Positions 1 through 8,610 of a DNA stretch of 64,000 nucleotides are shown one piece after another. How positions within the stretch are numbered: position 1 is the first letter of the stretch; each line of letters starts with the position of its first letter. Location: NCBI RefSeq assembly GCF_000826545.1, contig NZ_CDME01000011.1, forward strand, positions 1,502,657-1,566,656, in the 5' to 3' direction. The position numbers and the translations under genes are program-made. This stretch comes from Kibdelosporangium sp. MJ126-NF4 (lineage in GTDB: Bacteria; Actinomycetota; Actinomycetes; Mycobacteriales; Pseudonocardiaceae). The notes under the pieces were generated by a model. The model made no database searches. It saw only the letters and a list, made by a program, of their open reading frames with translations, and had not been told where the DNA came from.

Positions 1-407
1 TACGGCCTGCGCAGCAGGGGGTGCAGCAGGAACCTGGCCACGAGCCATTCCAGCGGCTGGCTCGGCGGGGGGATGTGTACCGAACTCGTCGACACCACCT
101 GCAGCCGCCGCACGCCTGTGCGGGCCATCGCCGTGAGGATGTTGCCGGTTCCCTCCGAGTACACGGTTGTCGCGTGCCGCTTGTAGCCGATGCCGAGCGC
201 CGACACCACGGCGTCGACACCGTCGACCACTTTGTACACGCGCTCAGGGTCGAGCACGTCGCCGCGCTCGACCCTGAGCCTGGGGTGCTGGACAGGCATC
301 GCAGCCGGATTCCTGGCCAGCACCACCACGTCGTGCCAGCGCTGCAGGGCTTGGCGGGTCAGTTCCACACCCGTGCCGCCCGTCGCGCCGAACACCGCTA
401 TCCGCAT
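1..407 (-). CDS. NAD(P)-binding (NmrA/SDR-type) reductase, partial
   Basis: The minus strand is open from an ATG at 407 to the window edge, giving the first 135 residues of a longer protein. It starts MRIAVFGATGGTGVE, a Rossmann nucleotide-binding loop (GATGGTG), followed by an acidic/basic pattern (VLARNP) typical of NADP-preferring NmrA-like atypical SDRs, and later SALGIGYKR and VVSTSSVH. The ATG overlaps the stop of the upstream flavoprotein gene (TGATG), so it is the translationally coupled last visible gene of the operon running from 4276. It resembles, in family and in position beside oxidative genes, the NAD(P)-binding protein at 15005. A role in reducing a polyketide intermediate is inferred. 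The C-terminus lies outside the window. Confidence 0.82.
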   Translation of the reverse strand, partial: MRIAVFGATGGTGVELTRQALQRWHDVVVLARNPAAMPVQHPRLRVERGDVLDPERVYKVVDGVDAVVSALGIGYKRHATTVYSEGTGNILTAMARTGVRRLQVVSTSSVHIPPPSQPLEWLVARFLLHPLLRRP

Positions 408-1810
408 CAGCCCGCCTTCGCCACCACGTCGACCAGCTCAGCCCGGGAGGCACCCGGCAACTGCGGCGGCGGACCACCCGCCAGCGCCTTGCCGATCCGT
501 GCCTTGATCTCCGGGTCCTGGTAGAGCGTGTCCGGGGTCTTCAGCATCATCATCACGGTGGCCACCCGGCGCCAGACTTCCTCGTCCTTCGTCGACGCCG
601 CCACCGCGATCCCGAAGTTGACCACTCCGGCCGGTGGGCGCTGCGGCGGCTGACCGGCCACCGTCGCCTCCCACATGGCCGCCCGGCCGCGGTCGTTGGC
701 GACCGCCTCCTCCCACCACGGCCGCAGCAGCCGTTCGGTCAGCTCCACGTACGCCTGTGCCTGCTTGGGGCCGACCTCGGGGTGCTCGTCGAGCATGTCG
801 GCCAGCAGGTACGCGTGCTGCAGGCCCAGCGACACACCGCGGCCGTAGGACGGGTTCGTGGTGCAGACCGAGTCGCCGATGCCGAAGAAGCCCTGCACCG
901 GCTGGGGCAGGCGCAACGAGTTGTCCAGGCTGCCCATCGCGTACACCGGTGAGATCGGCTCGGAGTTGCCCGGCGCCACCCAGCCCGCCAGCAGCGGCGT
1001 CGCCCGCACGGCCGCGGTGAACGCCTCCTCGTTGCGCAGGCCCTTGAGCGCGTTGTCCTCGGGCAGGATGCCGAACGAGATCGAGAAGGTCTTGTTGTCG
1101 CCGAGGAACAGCACGGCAGTGTAGTGGTCCCACAGCCCGCCCGCGCCGAAGCCGCGGTTGATCGGACCCGGGGGAGTGTCGGCGGTCATCCGGTAGAACC
1201 GCGTGTAGTAGGTGATCTTGCAGCTCTCGCTCTGCGTCGCGGGCGCGGGCAGGCCCGCGTCGGTCAGCCAGGTCTCCGCAGCCGAACGCCTGCCGGTCGC
1301 GTCGATGACAATGTCGGACGTGTGGGTGTAGCCGCCTTCCAGTCGGACGCCGGTGACCCGGCCGTTCTCGGAGACCAGGCCGCGGACGGTCTTGCCCGTG
1401 CTGATCCGGATGTTCGGCCGTGCCTGTGCGCGCTTGCGCAGCGCCAGCTCGAACGTCGACCGGCGGGCGATCACCATCCGCAGGTCCTTGTCCTCCGGGC
1501 GGGGATCGACCTTGCCCAGCATCGGCGGGGTGTAGTCGGTGAGGTGGACCTCGGTGCAGCCGGAGGCGAGCAGTTCGTCGTGCACGTCCGCGGCGCGGTC
1601 GCGTAACAGGTTGCAGCCCAGCGACGCGAACGCGTGCGACTGGACACCCTGCGGGACCGTCGGGCGCTTCGCGGCGAAGGCCTCGTCCACTGTCGACGGT
1701 TGTGGGTCCGCCGACCGTTCCAGGATCTCGACCTGGTGTCCCTTGTCGGCGAGGGCGATCGCGGCTCCGAGACCGAGCACGCTACCGCCGATGATGGTGA
1801 CAGTACTCAT
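407..1810 (-). CDS. FAD-dependent oxidoreductase/monooxygenase
   Basis: A 467-residue flavoprotein of the p-hydroxybenzoate hydroxylase/halogenase-like superfamily. The N-terminus carries a GxGxxG-like FAD loop in slightly changed form (IIGGSVLGLGAA, residues 6-17) followed by an acidic strand end (VEILERS). A mid-protein VIDATGRRS segment and a late GIGDSVCTTNPSYGRG segment match the second and third FAD-contact motifs; the usual GD(A)AH is here GDSVC. It has no halogenase WxWxIP motif that I can see, so hydroxylation or oxidation of the polyketide is the more likely job. A GGGGGA ribosome site lies about 10 bases before the ATG. It is fourth in the E1 alpha-E1 beta-NTF2-FAD-reductase operon. 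Confidence 0.85.
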   Translation of the reverse strand: MSTVTIIGGSVLGLGAAIALADKGHQVEILERSADPQPSTVDEAFAAKRPTVPQGVQSHAFASLGCNLLRDRAADVHDELLASGCTEVHLTDYTPPMLGKVDPRPEDKDLRMVIARRSTFELALRKRAQARPNIRISTGKTVRGLVSENGRVTGVRLEGGYTHTSDIVIDATGRRSAAETWLTDAGLPAPATQSESCKITYYTRFYRMTADTPPGPINRGFGAGGLWDHYTAVLFLGDNKTFSISFGILPEDNALKGLRNEEAFTAAVRATPLLAGWVAPGNSEPISPVYAMGSLDNSLRLPQPVQGFFGIGDSVCTTNPSYGRGVSLGLQHAYLLADMLDEHPEVGPKQAQAYVELTERLLRPWWEEAVANDRGRAAMWEATVAGQPPQRPPAGVVNFGIAVAASTKDEEVWRRVATVMMMLKTPDTLYQDPEIKARIGKALAGGPPPQLPGASRAELVDVVAKAG

Positions 1811-1831
1811 TGCTTGCGTGTCCCCCTGTTG

Positions 1832-2245
1832 TCAGGAATTCCAGAACTCGTCCGTCGCGTGCACGTCGTTGGGGTAGGTCCAGAACTCCGCGATCCGGCC
1901 GTCCACGATCCTTGCCACGTTCACGAACGGCATCTCCAGCACCCGGCCCTTGCGCTCGTAGCGCGTGTTCAGCAGTGCGTACGCGTGTCCCTCGCTCGCG
2001 CCGATCTCCCACGCCTGCATGAACAGCTTGCCCTCGGTGAGCTCGAAGATCTTGTTGGCGAACGCGATCGACTCCTGCAGGCCCTTGTGGGTGCCCGACA
2101 GCGGGTTGCGGCCGGGGTAGTGGTGCACGGCGTCCTCGTGCCAGTAGGTGCCCGCGGTCTCGACGTCGCCGACGCCGAAGGCCGCGTAGACCTTCTTCAG
2201 CAACTGGACGTGCGGGTGCTCGTCGACCGAAGTGGCGGTTGTCAT
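1832..2245 (-). CDS. NTF2/SnoaL-like small protein
   Basis: A 137-residue single-domain protein with the NTF2-like alpha+beta cone pattern: an N-terminal helix (VQLLKKVYAAFGVGD), the WHEDAVHHYPG segment, and a late strand series ending RIVDGRIAEFWTYPND. SnoaL-like proteins of this size act as polyketide cyclases or hydroxylases in anthracycline clusters, but many relatives have other substrates. A clear AAGGAG site lies 6 bases before the ATG. It sits 17 bases after the E1 beta gene and 21 bases before the flavoprotein gene, so it belongs to this operon. Catalytic function (cyclase versus isomerase) cannot be assigned from sequence alone. Confidence 0.8.
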   Translation of the reverse strand: MTTATSVDEHPHVQLLKKVYAAFGVGDVETAGTYWHEDAVHHYPGRNPLSGTHKGLQESIAFANKIFELTEGKLFMQAWEIGASEGHAYALLNTRYERKGRVLEMPFVNVARIVDGRIAEFWTYPNDVHATDEFWNS

Positions 2246-2262
2246 GCCTGCTCCTTTGTGGA

Positions 2263-3273
2263 CTATGCGGGGACCGCGCTGCGCACGGTGTCCTCGACGG
2301 CTGTGACGATCTGGGCGGAGTTCGGCGCGTACGCGTCCTCCAGCGCCGGGGCGAACGGGGTGGGCGCGTGCGGCGAGGTGATCATCCGCACCGGCCCGCG
2401 CAACGCGTCGAAGGCGTTCTGCGCCACCAGCGAGGCGATGTCCGACGCCACCGAGCAGCGCGGGTTCGACTCGTCGACCACGACCAGCCGACCGGTGCGC
2501 CGGACGCTGGCGTAGATGCTCTCCTCGTCCAAGGGGGACACTGTGCGCGGGTCGACGATCTCGCAGGACACGCCGTCCGCGGCCAGCTGTTCGGCCGCGA
2601 CCTCGGCCTCGGCGACCATCCGGCCGATGGCCACGATCGTGCAGTCCGTACCCTCACGGACGATCCTGGCCTGACCGAACGGGATCTCATACGACTCCTC
2701 CGGCACGATCCCCCTGCTGAAGTACAACATTTTGTGCTCGAAGAAGATCACCGGGTCGTTGTCCCTGATCGCGGTGGTCATCAGGCCCTTGGCGTCGGCG
2801 GGTGTCGACGGCACGGCCACCTTCAGGCCGGGGATGTGCGCGAAGATCGGGTACAGCGCCTGCGAGTGCTGCGCGCCCCGCCGCATGCCCGCGCCCCACA
2901 TCGCCCGCAGCACCAGTGGGACGCTGGCCTTGCCGCCGACCATGTAGCGCAGTTTGGCCGCCTGGTTGAGGATCTGGTCGAAACACACCCCGGCGAAGTC
3001 GACGAACAGCAGGTCGGCCACGGGCCGCAGGCCGGTCGCCGCCGCGCCGACCGCGGCGCCGACGAACGCCGCCTCGGTGATCGGGGCGTCGAAGATCTGG
3101 TCGGGGAACATCTCGTTGAGGCCCTTGGTCGGGCCCCACGCGTTGCCCAGCTTGCCGTCGGTGCCCGTGCCGCCGATGTTGTCCTCGCCGAAGACGACGA
3201 CCGCGGGATCGCGGCGCATCTCCTGGGTCAGCGCCTCACCGATGGCATCGAGGTACGACAGGATTCGTGCCAC
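2263..3273 (-). CDS. Thiamine-diphosphate 2-oxoacid dehydrogenase E1 beta subunit
   Basis: A 336-residue E1 beta subunit of the acetoin/pyruvate/branched-chain type. Recognisable parts are the N-terminal VVVFGEDN element, the FVGAAVGAAATGLRPV helix, the RAMWGAGMRRGAQHSQ segment and a transketolase C-terminal domain (VAIGRMVAEAEVAAEQL, then EIVDPRTVSPLDEESI). With the adjacent alpha subunit it should form an alpha2beta2 ThDP enzyme that decarboxylates a 2-oxo compound and transfers the acyl or hydroxyacyl unit. A GTG start at 3273 is supported by GAGGAGG 6 bases upstream. No E2 or E3 partner is encoded in the window, which leaves the acyl acceptor open. Confidence 0.92.
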   Translation of the reverse strand: MARILSYLDAIGEALTQEMRRDPAVVVFGEDNIGGTGTDGKLGNAWGPTKGLNEMFPDQIFDAPITEAAFVGAAVGAAATGLRPVADLLFVDFAGVCFDQILNQAAKLRYMVGGKASVPLVLRAMWGAGMRRGAQHSQALYPIFAHIPGLKVAVPSTPADAKGLMTTAIRDNDPVIFFEHKMLYFSRGIVPEESYEIPFGQARIVREGTDCTIVAIGRMVAEAEVAAEQLAADGVSCEIVDPRTVSPLDEESIYASVRRTGRLVVVDESNPRCSVASDIASLVAQNAFDALRGPVRMITSPHAPTPFAPALEDAYAPNSAQIVTAVEDTVRSAVPA

Positions 3274-3283
3274 GCGATCCTCC

Positions 3284-4276
3284 TCAGTAACTGACGTAGA
3301 CGTCGGTCAGCAGTTCGCTGATGTCCGGGTCCTTGGCGTCACGGGCTTCCTCGACCGCCGCGTTCACGCGCGCCCGCACGGCCGTGTCCACGTCCGCGAG
3401 GTCGGCCGCGGTCACGCTGCCCTCGGCGAGCACCCGCTCGGTGAACACCGTGATGCAGTCGTGTGCCGAGCGCAGTTCGTCGATCTCACTGGTGAGCCGG
3501 TAGGCCTGCTGGTCCCAGCCCTCCATGTGGCCGTAGAACCGGTCCGCCTTGCATTCGAGCAGGGTCGGGCCGTCGCCGGAGCGGGCGCGTTCGACGGCCT
3601 CGGCCGCCGCCGCGCGCACGGCGAACACGTCGTAGCCGTCCACCACACGCGACGGGATGCCGACGGCCTCGCCCCGCAGCGCCACCTGCTTGCCCGCCAG
3701 GTGGAACCGGGTGCCGGTCGCCTGCGCGAAACCGTTGTCCTCCACCACGAACACCACCGGCAGCTGCCAGACCGACGCCAGCGTGAGGCTTTCGGCGAAC
3801 GCGCCCTGGTTGGCGCCGCCGTCACCGACGAACGCGACGGAAACCTGGTCCGTGCCACGGACCTTCGCCGACAGCGCGGCACCGGCGGCGAGCGGGACAC
3901 CGCCCGCGGCGACGCCGTTCGCGCCGAGCATGCCGCGGTCGAAGTCCGCGATGTGCATCGAGCCGCCCTTGCCGCCGCACAGGCCGCCCGCCTTGCCGTA
4001 CAGCTCGAGCATCATGCCGGTCACCTCACAGCCCTTGGCGACGGCGTGCCCGTGGCCGCGGTGTGTGCTGGCGATGTAGTCGTCGTCGGACAGGACCGAG
4101 CAGACACCGGCTGCCACTGCCTCCTGGCCCGCGTACAAATGGACCGCTCCGGGGATGGCCTTGCCGGTGAACTCGATGTGCACCCGGTCCTCGAACTCGC
4201 GGATGGTCCGCATAACCCGGTAGATTTCGATCAGCCGGTCCGGTGCCAAAGCGGCGGCGTGAGAATTCTTCGTCAT
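3284..4276 (-). CDS. Thiamine-diphosphate 2-oxoacid dehydrogenase E1 alpha subunit
   Basis: A 330-residue E1 alpha subunit. The ThDP-binding motif begins at GDGGANQGAF and closes about 30 residues on with VEDNGFA (the usual NN is DN). Other family marks are RTIREFEDRVH near the N-terminus, YIASTHRGHGH, and GGKGGSMHIAD. I place the start at the ATG at 4276 because it has AAGGAAG about 8 bases upstream and begins just ahead of the conserved IYRVMRTIREFE helix; an in-frame upstream extension to 4417 has no family resemblance. It is the first gene of the left-pointing operon, and its stop is 11 bases before E1 beta. Acetoin-dehydrogenase-like subunits are closest by feel; the substrate is unknown. 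Confidence 0.92.
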   Translation of the reverse strand: MTKNSHAAALAPDRLIEIYRVMRTIREFEDRVHIEFTGKAIPGAVHLYAGQEAVAAGVCSVLSDDDYIASTHRGHGHAVAKGCEVTGMMLELYGKAGGLCGGKGGSMHIADFDRGMLGANGVAAGGVPLAAGAALSAKVRGTDQVSVAFVGDGGANQGAFAESLTLASVWQLPVVFVVEDNGFAQATGTRFHLAGKQVALRGEAVGIPSRVVDGYDVFAVRAAAAEAVERARSGDGPTLLECKADRFYGHMEGWDQQAYRLTSEIDELRSAHDCITVFTERVLAEGSVTAADLADVDTAVRARVNAAVEEARDAKDPDISELLTDVYVSY

Positions 4277-5051
4277 GGAAGTGCTTCCTTGTCGGGCCGG
4301 AAACGCACGGCCAGTCGCTGCCGGTTTCCCGGCAATAGGCGTAGTACCGTCGCGGCGATTATCCGGACGGACGGCGATGACCCCAGTTATCGTTGGTCCC
4401 AGCCTGGGTGAATTCATTTCGTGTCACCGGGCTGCGATCCTGGGGTCAAGGTAATCACGGGCCGGACGGTGCGCAACCATGCCCACTTGCCGACAAATGG
4501 GTGACGCCGGTGCCAAAGGACGTCACCCGCGGTGGTCGGGATGGGCCCGCCGTCCGCCGTTCCCCCTGGGCAGGGCCGATGCCGTCGGCCAAGTGCGCAT
4601 ATCGGGTCCCAGTCATCACTGAGCAACGGGTACGTGCGCTGTTGAGCCAAGTCCCGGTCATACTGGGTGACAATCCCAGCCGGGGTGGGAAACCAGGGAG
4701 GTGCCCGCCTTATGAGACCTTTCTACCGCACCGCCTCATCCCGGTCCGACTGGTCACTGTTTCTGGCGTTCCGGTCCGGGAAATGTCCAGTTTGTATGCA
4801 TTATTCGCGTTTTCGTCACGCTGGAAACCGTGGATCATTGATGATCGTCGCCGCCATGGCCGTGCGGGTAACGAGTGCCGCCATTGTGCCGGTGCCGGTA
4901 GTCGTCGACTTCTTGCGGGGTGTGTGATGCCGCTGGTATGCTCCAATTTGATCTTCAATTATCGGTGTTACAGTTCTTCCACATGCGCTCTGGGGGCAGG
5001 ATGCGCGTAACGGGCATGTTTCGGGAATCGATCGGCCTGATTAGGACTTGC
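4277..5051. other. Long divergent intergenic region
   Basis: About 775 bases separate the E1 alpha operon (left) from the histidine kinase gene (right). The open frames here lack recognisable protein features and overlap one another, so I leave them out. The region should hold promoters for both directions. Two direct copies of GTCCC(A/G)GTCAT lie at 4606-4616 and 4651-4661, 45 bases apart, and a CTGGGTGA/ATCCCAG dyad follows at about 4664-4677. These are possible regulator sites, not proven ones. The right end is unusually AT-rich for this locus. Confidence 0.5.
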
Positions 5052-6005
5052 ATGGAACCGAACCGAAATCACCAGAATTCGGACGTGGCCGCCCTGTGGC
5101 CTGCCGCGTCCCACGGCGGACGGCGCTTACGCAGAATCTCGCTGTTCGCCCTGTCGCTCTTATCCGGTCTGGGTGCCGCGCTCGCGGGGTGGCTGCCGCA
5201 TCCAGAACAAATACCGTTCTCCAAGCGCCACAAGGAATCGGGGGGTGAACCGGACGACCCCGCCGGCGACCGCTGCGGTGGCTCCCACACGGGCGACCCG
5301 TGTGACCACCAGGTTCACCTCGCCCGAGTCCTGCGTGACCTGCACGACGAGGTCGGCTCGTCGCTGGCGGGGGTCACCGCACAACTGGAACTGGTGCGCA
5401 GGTTGCTGCAGTCGGACATCGAGCGTGCCGGGCGGATGGTCGGCGAGGCACACATCGTCACCACCGACCTGGTCGCGACCGTGCGCCGGATATCGGCCGA
5501 GCAGCGGCGCGCCTGCGACAACGGCCGACGGCGGGGGCCGAGGCCGATCGGCGCGAACCGGTCGGCGGCCTTCGACGACGCGCTGCGCAACATGATCGGC
5601 CGGATGTGCTCGGTTGTCGGCGACCGGCTGGAGATCACGCTCGACCTGGGGGACGGGCTTGACCGGGTGCCGGGTGAGGCGGGCTGGGCCGCCTTCTGGA
5701 TCGTCAACGAGGCGCTCACCAACGTGCTTCGGCACTCCTATGCGGACAGATGTCTCGTGTCGGTGTGGGTCGGCGACGAGGACCTGCACGTCCAGGTCCA
5801 GGACAACGGGGTTGGCCTGGTCACCAGGGTGCGCACCCGCAGGGCACTGAAGTCCGGCGGTTCGGGCGTCGGCAACATGGCCGACCGGGCCGCCGAACTC
5901 GGTGGCTGGTGCACCGTGCAGCCGGCGATCCCGAGCGGAGCGGTGGCGCTGGCGGCGTTGCCGCTCGCCGGGACACGGCGGGGCAGAGCGGCCAGGTCCG
6001 CCTGA
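5052..6005 (+). CDS. NarL-type sensor histidine kinase
   Basis: A HisKA_3/HATPase_c kinase of 317 residues from this start. One membrane segment (ISLFALSLLSGLGAALAGWL) lies near the N-terminus. The dimerisation/phosphoacceptor helix is RDLHDEVGSSLAG, with the conserved His-Asp-Glu. The ATP-binding lid has NEALTNVLRHS (N box), DNGVGL (G1) and GSGVGNMADRAAELGG (G2). The start is uncertain: the ATG at 5052 has TTAGGA upstream, and an ATG at 5001 with GGGGGCAGG would add 17 residues. The gene ends 10 bases before its response regulator, forming a two-component pair placed between the E1 operon and the PKS core, so it is a candidate pathway regulator. Confidence 0.85.
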   Translation: MEPNRNHQNSDVAALWPAASHGGRRLRRISLFALSLLSGLGAALAGWLPHPEQIPFSKRHKESGGEPDDPAGDRCGGSHTGDPCDHQVHLARVLRDLHDEVGSSLAGVTAQLELVRRLLQSDIERAGRMVGEAHIVTTDLVATVRRISAEQRRACDNGRRRGPRPIGANRSAAFDDALRNMIGRMCSVVGDRLEITLDLGDGLDRVPGEAGWAAFWIVNEALTNVLRHSYADRCLVSVWVGDEDLHVQVQDNGVGLVTRVRTRRALKSGGSGVGNMADRAAELGGWCTVQPAIPSGAVALAALPLAGTRRGRAARSA

Positions 6006-6015
6006 GATCAGGGGG

Positions 6016-6681
6016 ATGGCTGCTGTGGGGAACACCGAGACCGGTCAGATCAAGCTCCTGATCGCCGACGATCACCCGGTATACCGCTACGGGCTGCGCA
6101 ACCTGCTTGAGGACTTCGACGGTTTCGTCGTGGTCGGCGAGGCGCGCAGCGGTGACGAGGCACTGGCACTGACCCATCGGCTGCGGCCGCGGATGGTGCT
6201 GATGGACGTCAACCTGCCCGGCATGTCGGGGATCGACGTGACGCGCACGATCGTGGCCAGGATGCCGGAGACGTCCGTCGTCATGGTCACGATGCTGGAG
6301 GACCGCGACACGTTCTTCGCGGCCATCCGGGCGGGTGCCCGCGGATACCTGATGAAGGGCAGCGGGTCGGAGGACGTCCGCCAGGCGATCACCACGATCG
6401 TGGCAGGCGGCCTGTTCTTCGACAGCGAGGTCGCCAAGTGGGTGGTCGAGTACCTGGTGAAACCGCCCGCGACGAGACGACCGTTCCCCGAGCTCACCGA
6501 CAGGGAACGGGCGGTGCTGGAACTCGTCGCGGACGGACAGGGCAACGTGGCGATCGCGCGCGCACTGGGACTGTCGATCAAGACCGTGCGCAACTACCAC
6601 TCGCGGATCTTCGCCAAACTGCAGGTGGTCGACCGGACCGAGGCCGCGGTGCTCGCCCGCAGGGCCGGTCTCGGCCACTGA
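6016..6681 (+). CDS. NarL/LuxR-type response regulator
   Basis: A 221-residue response regulator: receiver domain with the acidic pair (IADDHPVYRYG), phosphoacceptor Asp in VLMDVNLPG, and the conserved Lys in YLMKGSG, then a LuxR helix-turn-helix (LTDRERAVLELVADG ... IKTVRNYHSRIFAKL). It follows the kinase gene by 10 bases and is its likely partner. I use the ATG at 6016, directly after a G-rich stretch; earlier in-frame ATGs would lie inside the kinase gene. It is strikingly similar to the orphan regulator at 23410. A strong stem-loop follows at 6713-6740, so it ends its transcript. Confidence 0.9.
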   Translation: MAAVGNTETGQIKLLIADDHPVYRYGLRNLLEDFDGFVVVGEARSGDEALALTHRLRPRMVLMDVNLPGMSGIDVTRTIVARMPETSVVMVTMLEDRDTFFAAIRAGARGYLMKGSGSEDVRQAITTIVAGGLFFDSEVAKWVVEYLVKPPATRRPFPELTDRERAVLELVADGQGNVAIARALGLSIKTVRNYHSRIFAKLQVVDRTEAAVLARRAGLGH

Positions 6682-6712
6682 CCGCCCGAACCGCGCTGGT
6701 TTGATGTGCGCT

Positions 6713-6740
6713 GGCCCGTCCGGTTTCTCCCGGGCGGGCC
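6713..6740 (+). terminator. GC-rich stem-loop terminator after the two-component pair
   Basis: GGCCCGTCCGG and CCCGGGCGGGCC form an 11-pair stem with one G-T pair around a short TTTCT loop, 31 bases after the regulator stop. It is followed by TTCTGCTGT, not a run of T, as is common in actinomycetes. It separates the two-component transcript from the PKS core operon. Confidence 0.65.
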
Positions 6741-6885
6741 TTCTGCTGTGTCCCGAATGGACACCGTTTCTTCCTTGCCTGAGGCAGATCCCGCGTACCG
6801 AGGGACCGCTGGCTCAAGACGGTGGGACTGGCGCGGGGTGAAATCGTCGCCAGGGTAGCCGGAACATCGGGCAAGGAGGTTTTCG

Positions 6886-8610
6886 GTGACCAGTGTTTTC
6901 CAGCGGGTGCCGGTCCAGCAGAGCTGGACGCGCTGTCCTGGCTGCGGCGAGTTGAACTACGCGAAGAAACTCGCGCGTGCCATGGGAGTGTGTCCCGAAT
7001 GCGGTCACCACCACCGGTTGACCGCGGCCGAGCGGATCGGGCAGCTGGCCGACCCCGGCAGCTTCGAGCCGCTCGACGTCCGCGTGGTGGCCACCGACGT
7101 GCTCGGGTTCGTCGACTCGCAGGCGTATCCGGACCGGCTGGCCAAGGCGAGGTCGGCGACCGGAATGGACGACGCTGTCCACTGTGGACTTGTCAGGCTC
7201 GGCGGGGTTCCGCTGATGCTGGCGGTGATGGACTTCCGTTTCATGGGCGGCAGCCTCGGCGCCGCGGTGGGCGAGCTGATCACGCGGACCGCCGAGGAGG
7301 CCGTCGACCGGAGCGTTCCCCTGCTGATCGTGAGCGCGTCCGGCGGCGCGCGGATGCAGGAGGGCGTGCTCGCGCTGATGCAGATGGCCAAGATCAGCCA
7401 GGCGCTCGCCGCGCTGCGCGACGCGGGCCTGTTGAGCATCAGCCTGATCACCGACCCGACCTACGGCGGTGTGGCGGCGTCGTTCGCGACCAACTGCGAC
7501 GTGCTGGTCATCGAGAAGGGCGCGCGGATGGGCTTCGCGGGCCCGAGGGTGATCGAGCAGACCATCCGGCAGCGGCTGCCGGAGGACTTCCAGACCGCCG
7601 ACTTCCTGCTCGCCCACGGGCAGGTGGACACCGTCCAGCACCGGCACGAGCTGCGCGGCTGGCTGCGGTCCCTGCTGTGGGCGACCCGCTGCGCCGACGA
7701 GGCCGACGAGATCACCCGGATGTCCGCGCGGGAGAAGACCGCCCCGCTGATCAGGGATCCGAGGCTGCTCGACCCGGTCGACGCGTGGGACGCGGTCGCC
7801 ACCGCGCGCCGCACCACCAGGCCGACCGCGCTGGACTACATCGACCTCGCCTTCGACGGGTTCGTCGAACTGCACGGCGACCGTCTCGCCGCGGACTGCC
7901 CGTCCATCGTCGCCGGGTTCGCCCGGCTGCACGGCAGGCCGGTCGCGGTGCTCGGGCACCAGAAAGGCCACCAGACCGCCGAACTGGTCAGCAGGAACTT
8001 CGGCATGCCCCAGCCGGAGGGCTACCGCAAGGCGTTGCGCGTGATGCGCCTCGCCGACCGGCTCGGCATCCCGGTCGTGTCCATCGTGGACACACCGGGA
8101 GCGTATCCGGGCAGGGACGCCGAGGAACACGGCCAGTCCGTCGCGATCGCGGAAAGCATCCTCGGCATGTTCGAGCTGGGCACCCCGGTGGTCACCGTGA
8201 TCACCGGTGAGGGCGGCAGCGGCGGCGCGCTCGCGCTGGCCGTCGCCAACCGGGTGCTGATGTTCGAGCGGGCGGTCTACTCGGTGATCACCCCGGAGGG
8301 CTGCTCGGCGATCCTGTGGCCGGACGCGGCATCGGCGCCCGCCGCGGCCCGCGCGCTCGGGATCACCGCGCACAACCTGCTCGAACTGGGCGTGGTCGAC
8401 GGCGTACTGCCCGAACCGTCCACAACGGACCATGAAGCGGGCTGGGCTCAGAAAATGGCCACAGCACTGGGGGACGCGGTGTCCCGGATGCTCGCGGAGC
8501 TGGAACAGGCCGAGGACGTCGACCTGATCCGGGACCGCAGGGCGCGGTTTCGCGGCTTCGGTGCCCAGGGGACTCTGATCAGCGAGTGCGGAAGGGAATC
8601 GGTGCGCTAG
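6886..8610 (+). CDS. Acetyl-CoA carboxylase carboxyltransferase, fused beta and alpha
   Basis: A 574-residue fused carboxyltransferase. Residues 1-45 hold a zinc ribbon (CPGCGELN ... CPECGHHH), residues to about 280 the beta (AccD-like) crotonase fold with SASGGARMQEG, and the rest the alpha (AccA-like) fold with IVDTPGAYPG and GEGGSGGALAL. It transfers carboxyl from carboxybiotin to acetyl-CoA, making malonyl-CoA for chain extension. The GTG start at 6886 follows a near-perfect AAGGAGGT at 6873-6880. As first gene of the PKS operon it shows that the pathway brings its own malonyl-CoA supply. The next gene starts on the base after its stop. Confidence 0.95.
   Translation: MTSVFQRVPVQQSWTRCPGCGELNYAKKLARAMGVCPECGHHHRLTAAERIGQLADPGSFEPLDVRVVATDVLGFVDSQAYPDRLAKARSATGMDDAVHCGLVRLGGVPLMLAVMDFRFMGGSLGAAVGELITRTAEEAVDRSVPLLIVSASGGARMQEGVLALMQMAKISQALAALRDAGLLSISLITDPTYGGVAASFATNCDVLVIEKGARMGFAGPRVIEQTIRQRLPEDFQTADFLLAHGQVDTVQHRHELRGWLRSLLWATRCADEADEITRMSAREKTAPLIRDPRLLDPVDAWDAVATARRTTRPTALDYIDLAFDGFVELHGDRLAADCPSIVAGFARLHGRPVAVLGHQKGHQTAELVSRNFGMPQPEGYRKALRVMRLADRLGIPVVSIVDTPGAYPGRDAEEHGQSVAIAESILGMFELGTPVVTVITGEGGSGGALALAVANRVLMFERAVYSVITPEGCSAILWPDAASAPAAARALGITAHNLLELGVVDGVLPEPSTTDHEAGWAQKMATALGDAVSRMLAELEQAEDVDLIRDRRARFRGFGAQGTLISECGRESVR

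Noticed and set aside
407..1810. Flavoprotein as a flavin-dependent halogenase
   Set aside because: No WxWxIP motif is visible; general oxidoreductase features only.
4393..5010. Long open frames on both strands between the E1 alpha gene and the kinase gene
   Set aside because: They overlap each other, lack family features and ribosome sites, and the composition is that of a regulatory gap.
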